Shown here: piece by piece, positions 1 through 8,691 of the stretch
How positions within the stretch are numbered: the stretch's first letter is position 1
Layout: each line of letters opens with the position of its first letter
From: Actinoplanes subtropicus
GTDB taxonomy: Bacteria > Actinomycetota > Actinomycetes > Mycobacteriales > Micromonosporaceae
Length of the DNA stretch: 64,000 bases
Direction: 5' to 3'
Assembly: GCF_000721705.1 (NCBI RefSeq)
Contig: NZ_JOJL01000039.1
Location: forward strand, 1 to 64,000
Translations under genes and position numbers: made by a program
The notes under the pieces: generated by a model
Database searches by the model: none
Told to the model about the DNA's origin: nothing
The model's input: only the letters and a program-made list of their open reading frames with translations

Positions 1-222
1 GTCCTCCTCGATGGGTACTGGGACACCAAGCCCGCTCATCCCACCAGGGAGGACGTTCCTTGATCTCAAGCCCCTAATCCTTCGAGGTCTTTCTACGCGG
101 CACCATTCGATGCCCACGTTCCATGCCTCCCGCACCGTCGATACCGGCACCGGGAAGATCACGCTCTAGTCAGATCGACGGCGATCGCCCTAAACTGCCG
201 TTCAGTCCTGGGGAGGTCCACC
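1..222. other. Leader region upstream of etfB
   Basis: No coding region with actinomycete codon use was recognised on either strand. The last 15 bases carry a strong ribosome binding site (GGGGAGG) for the GTG start of etfB at 223. The promoter of the etf operon should lie here, but no convincing -35/-10 pair was picked out. Confidence 0.4.
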
Positions 223-1008
223 GTGCGGATCGTGGTGCTCGTCAAACAGGTGCCGTCCATGGATGCGGACCTGTCGTTCGCCCCCGACCACACCCTGGTG
301 CGCGACGACCGCCCCGCCGCGCTGAATGCCGCCGATTCGTGCGCCGTCGATCAAGCTTTGAGGATTGCCGTACGCCGTCGGGACGTGCAGATCACCGCGG
401 TCACCATGGGGCCGCCCTGCGCCGTGGCGGCCCTGCGCACCGCCCTGGTACTGGGCGCGGACACCGCCGTGCACGTCCGGGACGAGGCGCTGCACGGCTC
501 GGACGCGCTGGCCACCTCGCGTGTGCTCGCCGCCGCCGTCGCCCGCCTCGGGTTCGACCTGGTGCTGTGTGGCTCGGCGTCGGCCGACTCGGGCATGTCG
601 GCGGTGCCGGCCATGGTCGCCGAGCGGCTCGGGGTGCCGGTGCTGTGCTTCGCCGACCACCTCGTCGTACGGGAAAGGAAGGTGGAGATCCACCGGGACG
701 ACGGCTGCGGCGACCGGCGGGTGCTGTCCGCGGCGCCGCCGGTGGTGGTCTCGGTGACCGAGCGGTGCGGCGAGCCGCGCTACCCGCGGTACGTGTCCCG
801 GCTCGACGCCCGGGACAAGCTGATCTCGGAGTGGACGCTGGCCACGCTCGGTATCGAGCCGGCCGAGGTGGGCCTGGCCGGCTCGGCGTGCGTCGTGCGG
901 GCGGCGACCCCGCGGCCGGGCGCCCGGCGCGGCGTGCTCGCCGAGGGCGACCCGACCAGCGTGGCCATCCGGGTCGCCGATTTCCTGGCCGAGCGTCAGT
1001 TCCTGTAG
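223..1008 (+). CDS. etfB: Electron transfer flavoprotein beta subunit
   Basis: EtfB (FixA) forms the AMP/FAD-binding heterodimer with EtfA. It takes electrons from acyl-CoA and related dehydrogenases. The N-terminus MRIVVLVKQVP and the stretch LVLCGSASADSG (about residues 110-121) are family hallmarks, and 261 aa is the normal length. The GTG start has GGGGAGG 8 bases upstream. etfA follows after 17 bp and etfD 2 bp after that, so the three are one operon and this is its first gene. Recognition is by motif and context. Confidence 0.93.
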   Translation: MRIVVLVKQVPSMDADLSFAPDHTLVRDDRPAALNAADSCAVDQALRIAVRRRDVQITAVTMGPPCAVAALRTALVLGADTAVHVRDEALHGSDALATSRVLAAAVARLGFDLVLCGSASADSGMSAVPAMVAERLGVPVLCFADHLVVRERKVEIHRDDGCGDRRVLSAAPPVVVSVTERCGEPRYPRYVSRLDARDKLISEWTLATLGIEPAEVGLAGSACVVRAATPRPGARRGVLAEGDPTSVAIRVADFLAERQFL

Positions 1009-1025
1009 CGAGAGCGGAGGCGGGC

Positions 1026-1979
1026 GTGGCGGAGGTTCTGGTGCTGGCCGAGCGGGCCAAGCCCCGCGCCACCTGCGCGCTGCTCACCGTCGCGCGGCGG
1101 CTCGGCACGCCGGCCGCGGTGCTCGGCGGCCCGGCCGATCCGGCGGCCAGAGCCCTGCTGGGCCGGTTCGGCGCGGCGACGATCTACTCGGTGACCGCGC
1201 CCGAGGTGGCGGCGCATCCGGTCGCCGCCCGGGTCGAGATGCTGGGCGAGCTGGCCCGGCGGAGGCCGGCCGCGATCCTGATCGCCTCCGGCCGGGACGG
1301 GCTGGAGATCGCCGGGCGGGTCGCGGTCCGCCTGGACTCCGGCGTCCTGATCGACGTGGTCGACGTCGCGGCCGGCCCGGACGGCCCGGTCGCCACCCAG
1401 TCGGTGCAGGGCGGCGCCTACGAGGTGGAGTCCCGGGTGGTGCGGGGCGTCCCGATTCTCGCCGTACGCACCGAGCACATCACCGTCGCCCCGGCGCCGG
1501 TCACCCCCACGGTCAGCGTGGTCCGGGTGCCGTTCTCCGACCGGGTGCGGGCGGTGCGCGGCCGTACCGTGCCGGGCGACCTCGCCACCGCCGCGGTGAT
1601 CGTGGCCGGCGGTCGCGGCGTCGGCTCCGAGGCCGGGTTCGACCTGGTCCGGCGGCTCGCCGCGGCGCTCGATGGGGTGCCGGCCGGCTCGCACGCCGCG
1701 GCCGAGCAGGGCTGGTGCCCGCGCGAGATGCAGGTCGACCAGGTCGGCACGATCGTGCACCCGAGCCTCTATCTGGCCCTGGGCATCTCCGGCTCGCTGC
1801 GGCACCGCTCGGGCATGCACGGCGCCGGGACGGTCGTGGCGATCGACCGCGACCCGGCGGCTCCCATTTTCCAGCTGTCCGACCTCGGCGCCGTCGGTGA
1901 CGTGCACGAGGTCGTGCCGGAACTGCTCGCCGAGATCGAGCGCCGCCGCGCCCAACCTGTCATTTTCGTAGAGGAGTAA
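1026..1979 (+). CDS. etfA: Electron transfer flavoprotein alpha subunit
   Basis: EtfA carries the FAD that passes electrons to the membrane acceptor. The start is GTG at 1026 (MAEVLVLAE), preceded by GCGGAGG. An open frame continues upstream to 123, but it only shadows etfB there. The 317-aa product shows the FAD-binding C-terminal half: VAGGRGVGS (about residues 196-204), a pre-binding segment around DQVGTIVHP, and GISGSLRHRSGM near residue 257, close to the usual GISGAIQHxAGM. The stop lies 2 bp before etfD, so translation is probably coupled. Confidence 0.93.
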   Translation: MAEVLVLAERAKPRATCALLTVARRLGTPAAVLGGPADPAARALLGRFGAATIYSVTAPEVAAHPVAARVEMLGELARRRPAAILIASGRDGLEIAGRVAVRLDSGVLIDVVDVAAGPDGPVATQSVQGGAYEVESRVVRGVPILAVRTEHITVAPAPVTPTVSVVRVPFSDRVRAVRGRTVPGDLATAAVIVAGGRGVGSEAGFDLVRRLAAALDGVPAGSHAAAEQGWCPREMQVDQVGTIVHPSLYLALGISGSLRHRSGMHGAGTVVAIDRDPAAPIFQLSDLGAVGDVHEVVPELLAEIERRRAQPVIFVEE

Positions 1980-1981
1980 TA

Positions 1982-4090
1982 GTGGTCGTACGACTCGTGC
2001 TGGGCCTCGCGATCACGCTGGCCGTGTTCGCCGTGGCCGGCCGCCGCGCCGTCCAGCTCTACCGGATCGGGCGTGCCGGTCAGCCGGTCGAACCCGGCCG
2101 CACGTCCGGCGTCGGCAAACGCGTCCTGGCCGTGACGACCGAGGTCCTCGGGCAGCGCAAACTCCTCAAGTGGAGCGTCCCGGGCGCCGCGCACTTCGCG
2201 GTGTTCTGGGGCTTCACCATCCTGTTCGCCACGATCATCGAGGGCTTCGGGGCGCTGTTCGACCGCGACTTCCACATCCCGATCATCGGCACCCAGACCT
2301 GGCTCGGCTTCCTGGAAGACCTGTTCATCGTGGCGGTGCTCGCCGGCCTGGTCGTCTTCGCCGCGATCCGGCTGCGGCAGAGCCCGGAGCGTGAGGGCCG
2401 CCGATCCCGGTTCTTCGGCTCGCACCTGGGCCCGGCCTGGCTGGTCCTCTTCATGATCTTCAACGTGATGTGGACCCTGCTGCTCTATCGAGGGGCGCAG
2501 ATCAACACCGGCAATTTCCCGTACGCCCATGGCGCCTTCGCCTCCGAGGCGGTGGGCAAGCTGCTCGCTCCGCTGGGCCGCACCGCCAACGATGTCCTGG
2601 AGACGGCCGGCCTGCTCGCCTCGCTCGGTGTGGTGCTCGGTTTCCTGGTGCTCGTCCTCTACTCCAAGCACCTGCACATCTTCCTCGCGCCGATCAACGT
2701 CGCGTTCTCCCGCCGCCCGCGGGCCCTGGGCGCGCTGCTGCCGGTCTACTCGGGCGGCAAGGAGGTGGACTTCGAGGACCCGGGCGAGGACGACAAGATC
2801 GGCCGCGGGGTGATCGAGGACTTCACCTGGAAGGGCATGCTCGACTTCGCCACCTGTACGGAGTGCGGCCGCTGCCAGTCGCAGTGCCCGGCGTGGAACA
2901 CCGAGAAGCCGCTCAGCCCCAAGCTGCTGATCATGAGCCTGCGCGACCACGCCGCCGCCAAGGCCCCGTACCTGCTGGCCACCTCGGACGAGCAGCGGGC
3001 GGCGCTGCACAAGGACGTGCTGGCCGAGGCCGAGCGCTCGCTGGTCGGCCCGGCAGGTGAGGGCGGCGTGATCGACCCGGACGTGCTGTGGTCGTGCGTG
3101 ACCTGCGGCGCCTGCGTCGAGCAGTGCCCGGTCGACATCGAGCACGTCGACCACATCGTCGACATGCGCCGCTACCAGGTCCTGATCGAGTCGCAGTTCC
3201 CGAAGGAGGCGCACACCCTGCTGCGCAACCTGGAGCGAGCGGGCGACCCGTGGGGCCGGGGCGCGCAGGCTCGGCTGGAGTGGATGGCCGGGCTGCCGTT
3301 CGACGTACGCGTGCTCGATGAGGGCCAGCAACTCCCGGAGGACGTCGAGTACCTGCTGTGGGTCGGCTGCGCCGGCTCGCTGGACGAGAACGCCAAGAAG
3401 ACCACCCGGGCGGTCGCCGAACTGCTGAACGAGGCCGGCGTCAGCTTCATGGTGCTCGGCGGCGCCGAGACCTGCACCGGCGACGCGGCCCGCCGGCTCG
3501 GCCAGGAACTGCTGTTCCAGGAGCTGGGCAAGCAGAACGTCGAGACGCTCAACAACGCGGGCGCGAAGCGGATCGTGGTCACCTGTGCGCACTGCTTCAA
3601 CGCGCTCGGCAACGAGTACCAGCAGCTCGGCGGCGACTACGAGGTGCTGCACCACACCCAGCTGCTCTCCCAGCTGATCGCCGAGAAGCGGCTGGTGCCG
3701 GTGCACCCCGTCGACGCGGCGGTCACCTACCACGACCCGTGCTACCTGGGCCGGCACAACCGGGTCTTCTCGCCGCCCCGGGAGATCCTGGCCGGCGTCC
3801 CCGGCGTACGGCTGACCGAAATGCCCCGCAACCGCGAGACGTCCTTCTGCTGCGGCGCGGGCGGCGCCCGGATGTGGATGGAGGAGACGATCGGCGTCCG
3901 CATCAACGAGACCCGCACCGACGAGGCCCTGGCCACCGGCGCCGAACTGATCACCGCGGCCTGCCCCTACTGCATCGTCATGCTCACCGACGGCACCGCC
4001 GTCCGCAAACAGCAGGGCAAGGCGGCCGACGAGGTGCAGGTCGTCGACGTCTCCCGGGTGCTGCTGCGCTCGATCGTCGACCCGCGGTGA
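1982..4090 (+). CDS. etfD: EtfD-type membrane Fe-S oxidoreductase (ETF:menaquinone oxidoreductase)
   Basis: This fused membrane protein should take electrons from EtfBA and reduce menaquinone. The 702 residues begin with about five membrane segments (near 3-20, 70-90, 106-128, 150-168, 205-228), a NarI-like module. Two 4Fe-4S ferredoxin motifs follow: Cys 292/295/298/302 (CTECGRCQSQC) and Cys 372/375/378/382 (CVTCGACVEQC). The C-terminal half has two CCG-type domains, including CCGAGGARMW near 625. The layout matches the mycobacterial EtfD family (Rv0338c type). GTG start. Placing it directly behind etfBA makes a complete electron route from dehydrogenase to quinone. Quinone specificity is inferred. 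Confidence 0.88.
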   Translation: MVVRLVLGLAITLAVFAVAGRRAVQLYRIGRAGQPVEPGRTSGVGKRVLAVTTEVLGQRKLLKWSVPGAAHFAVFWGFTILFATIIEGFGALFDRDFHIPIIGTQTWLGFLEDLFIVAVLAGLVVFAAIRLRQSPEREGRRSRFFGSHLGPAWLVLFMIFNVMWTLLLYRGAQINTGNFPYAHGAFASEAVGKLLAPLGRTANDVLETAGLLASLGVVLGFLVLVLYSKHLHIFLAPINVAFSRRPRALGALLPVYSGGKEVDFEDPGEDDKIGRGVIEDFTWKGMLDFATCTECGRCQSQCPAWNTEKPLSPKLLIMSLRDHAAAKAPYLLATSDEQRAALHKDVLAEAERSLVGPAGEGGVIDPDVLWSCVTCGACVEQCPVDIEHVDHIVDMRRYQVLIESQFPKEAHTLLRNLERAGDPWGRGAQARLEWMAGLPFDVRVLDEGQQLPEDVEYLLWVGCAGSLDENAKKTTRAVAELLNEAGVSFMVLGGAETCTGDAARRLGQELLFQELGKQNVETLNNAGAKRIVVTCAHCFNALGNEYQQLGGDYEVLHHTQLLSQLIAEKRLVPVHPVDAAVTYHDPCYLGRHNRVFSPPREILAGVPGVRLTEMPRNRETSFCCGAGGARMWMEETIGVRINETRTDEALATGAELITAACPYCIVMLTDGTAVRKQQGKAADEVQVVDVSRVLLRSIVDPR

Positions 4091-4270
4091 TCAGAGGCGC
4101 GACGAGATCCGCGGGTCGTCCTCCGGCAGCTCATGCACCTTGCCGTTGCGGTCGACGACCCGCACGACGCGCACCGCTCGGGCCTTCAGCGCACGCAGGG
4201 CCAGGACGGCCGCGCCCGCCATCGCCGCCGCCGTGGCGATGGCGGAAAACTCGTCAGCGTTCAGAGCCAT
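4091..4270 (-). CDS. Small single-pass membrane protein
   Basis: A 59-aa protein of unknown function. An Ala-rich hydrophobic segment (about residues 10-30) is followed by a basic stretch (KARAVRVVRVV) and an acidic tail ending in PEDDPRISSRL. An in-frame ATG at 4288 exists, but GGAGGG lies between it and the ATG at 4270. The second ATG (MALNADEF) is therefore the better start. The stop abuts the etfD stop, so the genes are convergent with no spacer. Confidence 0.55.
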   Translation of the reverse strand: MALNADEFSAIATAAAMAGAAVLALRALKARAVRVVRVVDRNGKVHELPEDDPRISSRL

Positions 4271-4382
4271 GAATGTGACTCCCTCCAAGTGGCCTGGTGC
4301 CCGGCAAGTCTACCCGGCCCGCCCCAGGGCACCGGTTTCCGCGGGACCGCGGAGGGTGCCGAGGGTCCGTAAGCTTCGGCCC

Positions 4383-5783
4383 ATGGTTTCGTCACCCGCG
4401 AAGACATTCGCCGAGATCGCTTCGAACCAGCCGCCGACCGGCCCGTCCGCCGGCCTGGGCACGGCGATCGTGCTGGGCGGCAGCGTGGCCGGCATGCTGG
4501 CCGCGCGCGTGCTGGCCGATCACGCCGACACGGTGGTGATCATCGAGCGGGACGACACCGCCGCGGGCGCCGGCGGCCGCCGCGGCGTCCCGCAAAGCTC
4601 CCAGGTGCACGCGCTGCTGTCCGGCGGCAGCCGCCAGCTGGAGCGCTGGTTCCCCGGGTTCATCGCGCGCTCGGTGGCCGGCGGGGCGAGCCTGGTGCCG
4701 CCGGAGCGGCAGGCGCAGTACGTCGACGGCGTCCGCAAGGTCATCGGGGCCGACATCCGCCTGCTCAGCGCGACCCGGCCCTTCCTGGAGGGCCGGATCC
4801 GCGCCGACCTGCTCGAACTGCCGAACGTCAAGGTCATCACCGGTCAGGCGACCGGCCTGGAGACCGGCGAGACCGCGGTGACCGCCGTCCGCTACGAGTC
4901 GGCCGGCACCCCCGGACGGGAGCCGGCCGACCTGGTGGTCGACGCCATGGGCCGCGCCAGCCGCCTGAGCGCCTGGCTGGAGTCGGCCGGCTGGGACCGG
5001 CCGCCGGTCGTACGCGTGCCCACCGGCATCAACTACGCCACCGCCTACTTCCGCCGCCCGCCCGGCGAGCACCCGTACGGCACCGCCCTCGCCATCCCCA
5101 GCAACACGCTCCGCAAGGACGTCGGCGGCGCCGTCTTCGCCGCCGTCGAGGACGACCGCTGGATCGCGATGATGGGCGGCTACGGCGACTTCCGCCCGGG
5201 CAGCACCGCCGAGGACATGATCCACCGCTTCCGCACCGAACTCCCTTCGCCGTTCGGCCACGTCGCCGCCGACGAGATGGTCGGCGACGTCACCACCTAC
5301 CACCAGGCGGACAGCCGCCGCCGCGACTTCTGGGCCTGCGACCGCCTGCCGGCCCGCCTGCTCGCGGTCGGGGACGCGGTGGCCTCGTTCAATCCCCTGT
5401 ACGGCCAGGGCATGAGCTCGGCCGCCCTGCACGCCTCGGCCCTGTCGATGTTCCTGCGCTCGAGCCCGGACCTCGATGCCCCGGCCCGGGACTTCCTCGC
5501 CCTCCAACGCGTGATCGTCGACGCCGCCTGGCAGATCTCCGCCTCGGGAGACCGCGCCGGCCAGGAGGCGGCCGACCGGCCACCGGCACACGACCGCCTG
5601 GCCCGCCGCATCGTCGACCTGATCATCCAGGCGTCGATCACCGACTCCGCGGTGAACGCCGCCTTCCAGGAGGTGACGCAGATGCTCCGTCACCCCAGCA
5701 CCCTGGCCGCCCCGGGCGTGGTGTGGCGCGCCTGGCGAGCCCGAAAGAACCCGCTGCCCGCCCCGTCCCCGCCGCTTGGCTGA
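4383..5783 (+). CDS. FAD-dependent oxidoreductase/monooxygenase-like protein
   Basis: A 466-aa flavoprotein. The N-terminal Rossmann motif IVLGGSVAGMLAA is followed by a strand ending in IIERD, which binds the adenosine ribose of FAD. A second FAD motif, GDAVASFNPLYGQGM (about residues 330-344), is the GD motif of the aromatic hydroxylase/halogenase-like superfamily. The frame is open upstream to 4140, but that part covers the divergent small gene, so the ATG at 4383 is used. No pathway neighbours were seen, and the substrate cannot be inferred. A GGR subfamily member is the main alternative. Confidence 0.75.
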   Translation: MVSSPAKTFAEIASNQPPTGPSAGLGTAIVLGGSVAGMLAARVLADHADTVVIIERDDTAAGAGGRRGVPQSSQVHALLSGGSRQLERWFPGFIARSVAGGASLVPPERQAQYVDGVRKVIGADIRLLSATRPFLEGRIRADLLELPNVKVITGQATGLETGETAVTAVRYESAGTPGREPADLVVDAMGRASRLSAWLESAGWDRPPVVRVPTGINYATAYFRRPPGEHPYGTALAIPSNTLRKDVGGAVFAAVEDDRWIAMMGGYGDFRPGSTAEDMIHRFRTELPSPFGHVAADEMVGDVTTYHQADSRRRDFWACDRLPARLLAVGDAVASFNPLYGQGMSSAALHASALSMFLRSSPDLDAPARDFLALQRVIVDAAWQISASGDRAGQEAADRPPAHDRLARRIVDLIIQASITDSAVNAAFQEVTQMLRHPSTLAAPGVVWRAWRARKNPLPAPSPPLG

Positions 5784-5798
5784 CACCGGCGGGGACGG

Positions 5799-5939
5799 TC
5801 ACGACTTCCGGGCGGCCTTTCGCCGCTTCTCCTCGGCGTCGGCGATGCCGTGGGCAACGGCCGTGCGAATCACCCGATACAGCACGGCGATACTCAGCAG
5901 CGCGAGCAACGCCCACCCGATGATGATCCCCCCGTCCAC
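5799..5939 (-). CDS. Small single-pass membrane protein
   Basis: A 46-aa open frame from a GTG start. It reads MDGGIIIGWALLALLSIAVL, one clean membrane segment, then a basic helix ending EEKRRKAARKS. Hydrophobic-then-charged composition and strong GC3 suggest it is real. An in-frame TAG sits four codons upstream of the GTG, so the start is constrained. The ribosome binding site is weak. Function unknown. Confidence 0.5.
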   Translation of the reverse strand: MDGGIIIGWALLALLSIAVLYRVIRTAVAHGIADAEEKRRKAARKS

Positions 5940-5984
5940 GGCCTGAGACTAGACGATCCTTTCCGATGGCGCTCGTACGTCACC

Positions 5985-6713
5985 ATGGGCGACATGTTCG
6001 AGCCGAAGTGCCCGGTCGTCGACTCCGAGCGGGTCTGGATCGACGAGAACATGGACTGGTTCCGGGGGCAGTTCGGCGACGAGTGGCTGAGCCGGCCGGT
6101 CGTCCTGCCCACCGACGAGTATTTCCCCGGGGTCTTCGCCGGCTCGCCCGATGACGTCCGCGCTGCCGTCGCCCGCGTCGGCACGTACATGGGCGTCGAC
6201 CTCGACCGGGTCGTGGTCGACTTTCACGAGGGCGGGCGCGACGACCCCCTCGCTCGCGCGATCGGCGCCGCCTCCCGCTGGTCCGGCGCCGCCGGGCACT
6301 ACCGCACCGTCAACGGCAAGGCCGTCGTCTCGCTGGAGGAATCGCTCGCAGGTGCCCCGCGCGTTCTGGTGGCCACGATCGCGCACGAACTGGCGCACGT
6401 ACGACTGCTCGGTGAGGAACGCGTGCCGCCGGAGCGGGCCGATCAGGAGCCGCTGACCGACCTGCTCACCGTCTATCTGGGTATGGGCGTGTTCGCGGCC
6501 AACGCCTCCCTCGAGTTCTCCAGCACGGGCCGGCGCTGGTCGGCCACTCGTCTCGGCTATCTCACCGAGCCGATGTTCGGGTACGCGCTCGCCCGGTACG
6601 CCCGGATGCGCGGCGAGCCCGACCCGGCGTGGGCCCGCCACCTGGACACCAATCCGCGTACCTTCCTCAAGAAGGGCCTGCGCTACCTGAGCCTCAGCTC
6701 CCGAGGTCCTTGA
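5985..6713 (+). CDS. Putative HExxH zinc-dependent protein
   Basis: A 242-aa protein starting at ATG 5985 (MGDMFEPKCP). An ATG nine bases on is an alternative start. It contains the zinc-site motif HELAH (His134, Glu135, His138) in a predicted helix after VLVATIA. The N-terminal 50 residues are rich in Trp, Asp and Glu. The third zinc ligand is not obvious. No signal peptide is visible, so it is likely cytoplasmic. The metallopeptidase label rests on this one motif. Its 3' end overlaps the convergent DUF5753 gene by 20 bp. Confidence 0.6.
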   Translation: MGDMFEPKCPVVDSERVWIDENMDWFRGQFGDEWLSRPVVLPTDEYFPGVFAGSPDDVRAAVARVGTYMGVDLDRVVVDFHEGGRDDPLARAIGAASRWSGAAGHYRTVNGKAVVSLEESLAGAPRVLVATIAHELAHVRLLGEERVPPERADQEPLTDLLTVYLGMGVFAANASLEFSSTGRRWSATRLGYLTEPMFGYALARYARMRGEPDPAWARHLDTNPRTFLKKGLRYLSLSSRGP

Positions 6714-7563
6714 GGATGTCGCGGAGGATCGCCGGAGTCTCGGTGAGCGGCGCCGCCTCGATGAACAGGCGGCCGATCGCCGCCGAGTACCGGTCGACCT
6801 CCTCGCGCCGGTCCAGGTACAGCCCGCCGGTCAGGTGCTCGATGTACACCACGTCGGACAGCTCCTGGTAGGGGAAGCGCAGCACGCTGAACGCACCGCC
6901 CGACGCCGCATGACCGCCGGAAGCGAACGGCATGACCTGCAGACGTACGCCGGGCAGGTCGGTCAGTTCGATCAGGGCGGCGATCTGCCCGCGCAGGACG
7001 TCCACTCCCCCGATCGGGCGACGCAGGGCCGCCTCGTCGAGCACCGCCCACAGCTTCGGCGCGTCGGGGCGCAGCAGCAACTGTTTGCGCTCCATCCGCA
7101 GCCGGATGCGGCGCTCGATCTCCTCGGTCGCGGACGGGTCGTAGCCGAGGCTGATCACCGCCCGGGCGTACGCCTCGGTCTGCAGCAGGCCCGGGACGAA
7201 CTGGACCTCGTACGTCCGGATCAGCTCGGCACCCTGCTCGAAGTCGAGATACGTCTGCAGCCAGGGGTCCAGCACATCGCTGTACAGGTGCCACCAACTG
7301 GGTGAATTCGCCTCGGTCACGAAGGTCAGCAGCCGCCGCCGCTCCTCGTGATCGTCCACGCCGTACAGGGTCAGCAGGTCGGCGATGTCGCGTTCCTTGA
7401 ACCCGACCCGCCCCAGCTCCATCCGGCTGATCTTCGACTCCGACGCGCGGATGGGATGACCAGCCTCTTCGCGGCTCAGCCCGGCCGCCCGGCGCAAGGC
7501 GCGCAGGCGCGCACCAAGCTGCATGCGGCGCACCGTCGAGCCGCCGCCCGTTACCTGATTCAC
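6694..7563 (-). CDS. XRE-family transcriptional regulator with DUF5753 domain
   Basis: The N-terminus holds a Cro/C1 helix-turn-helix (about residues 15-70: LGARLRALRRAAGLSREEAG, then SESKISRMELGR). The remainder is the DUF5753 ligand/partner domain, with the family signature FVPGLLQTEAYAR near 125 and YIEHLTGGLYLD near 240. Start GTG 7563 is preceded by AGAAGGA. In actinomycetes these Scr1-type regulators often pair with a small DUF397 protein, but none is visible here. The divergent neighbour is a DUF574 methyltransferase. Its target DNA is unknown. Confidence 0.85.
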   Translation of the reverse strand: MNQVTGGGSTVRRMQLGARLRALRRAAGLSREEAGHPIRASESKISRMELGRVGFKERDIADLLTLYGVDDHEERRRLLTFVTEANSPSWWHLYSDVLDPWLQTYLDFEQGAELIRTYEVQFVPGLLQTEAYARAVISLGYDPSATEEIERRIRLRMERKQLLLRPDAPKLWAVLDEAALRRPIGGVDVLRGQIAALIELTDLPGVRLQVMPFASGGHAASGGAFSVLRFPYQELSDVVYIEHLTGGLYLDRREEVDRYSAAIGRLFIEAAPLTETPAILRDILKDLGS

Positions 7564-7702
7564 CTATGTCCTTCTGCCGAAAGTCGCCCGACGGAGCCCC
7601 GGTCGTCCACAGTGGAGAAGCGTGATCTTCGCGCGTTAGCATACCGGCGTTCAGCCTGATATGAACGTAGCCGTCAGTACATTTCGTCACCGGGAGGCCA
7701 CC

Positions 7703-8512
7703 GTGACCGACAGCGAACCCGGCGCCAAGCTCGACGCCAGCATCCCGCATTCCGCCCGGGTATGGAACTACTGGCTCGGCGGCAAGGACAACTTCGAGGT
7801 CGACCGGCAGGTCGGTGACCAGTTCTCGGAGTTCTACCCGGACATCACGGTGGTGGCGAAGTCGTCGCGCGCGTTCCTCAAACGGGCGATCACCTACCTC
7901 GCCACCGAGGCGGGCATCCGACAGTTCCTGGACATCGGCACCGGCATGCCCACCGCCGAGAACACGCATCAGGTGGCCCAGGCCGCCGCCCCGGACGCCC
8001 GGATCGTGTATGTCGACAACGACCCGCTGGTGCTGGTGCACGCCCGGGCGCTGCTCACCGGCACCCCCGAGGGCGCCACCGAGTACATCGACGCCGACCT
8101 GCACGACCCGGACGCGATCCTCGAGGCGGCCGGCCGCACGACGCTGGACCTGAAGCAGCCGACCGGCCTGATCCTGATGAACATCCTCGGCCACGTGCCC
8201 AACCTGGACGAGGCGGTCAGCATCGTGCGCCGGCTGCTGGCCGCGCTGCCGTCCGGCTCGTACCTGGTCACCGCGGACGGCACCAACGTGCTCGACGGCC
8301 CGGCCTTCGAGGAGGCGATCGGGGTGTGGAACGCGAGCGCGCCGCTCTCCTACCACCTGCGCCGCCCCGAGGAACTGGCCCGTTTCCTGGAGGGCCTCGA
8401 GGTCCTCGAGCCCGGCCTGGTGCCGTGCAACACGTGGCGCCCGGAGCCCGGCGCCGAGGGCGACGACCTGCGCGAGGTGGACGAGTTCGGGGCGGTCGGC
8501 CGCAAGCCGTAA
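7703..8512 (+). CDS. SAM-dependent methyltransferase, DUF574 (Methyltransf_19) family
   Basis: A 269-aa member of the actinobacterial DUF574 family. It has the hallmark N-terminus IPHSARVWNYWLGGKDNFEVDR, a glycine-rich SAM loop LDIGTGMPT (about residue 76) and VYVDNDPLVL. GTG 7703 is chosen because GGGAGG lies six bases ahead; the frame runs open to 7661. Substrates of this family are unknown. It is divergent from the DUF5753 regulator with a 139-bp shared promoter region. Its stop overlaps the ATG of the TauE remnant. Confidence 0.85.
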   Translation: MTDSEPGAKLDASIPHSARVWNYWLGGKDNFEVDRQVGDQFSEFYPDITVVAKSSRAFLKRAITYLATEAGIRQFLDIGTGMPTAENTHQVAQAAAPDARIVYVDNDPLVLVHARALLTGTPEGATEYIDADLHDPDAILEAAGRTTLDLKQPTGLILMNILGHVPNLDEAVSIVRRLLAALPSGSYLVTADGTNVLDGPAFEEAIGVWNASAPLSYHLRRPEELARFLEGLEVLEPGLVPCNTWRPEPGAEGDDLREVDEFGAVGRKP

Positions 8513-8691
8513 TGCTCACCGTCGCCGTCCTGCTGGCGGTGGCGGTGGCCGCCGCGGCCCAGACGCTCAGCGGAATAGGGTTCGCGCTGGTGGCCGGGCC
8601 GCTCCTCATTCTCGCGCTGGGGCAGAGCGATGGCGTACGCCTGACGGTGGCGCTCGGTCTGCTCCTGACTGATCGTCCGGCGGCCTTCTAG
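8512..8691 (+). pseudogene. TauE/SafE (TSUP) exporter N-terminal remnant
   Basis: The ATG overlaps the previous stop (TAATG). The 59-residue product begins MLTVAVLLAVAVAAAAQTLS, then GIGFALVAGPLLIL and VRLTVALGLLL. This matches the first two membrane helices of sulfite exporter TauE/SafE proteins, which normally run about 240-260 aa. After LGLLL the sequence turns into TDRPAAF and stops. It abuts the 3' end of the oppositely oriented multicopper oxidase gene. The rest of the exporter has been lost, most simply by a deletion whose junction lies near 8665-8690. Confidence 0.6.

Noticed and set aside
123..1025. Upstream extension of etfA into etfB
   Set aside because: The extension lies in another frame of etfB, is Arg-rich, and a GTG with a ribosome binding site fits at 1026.
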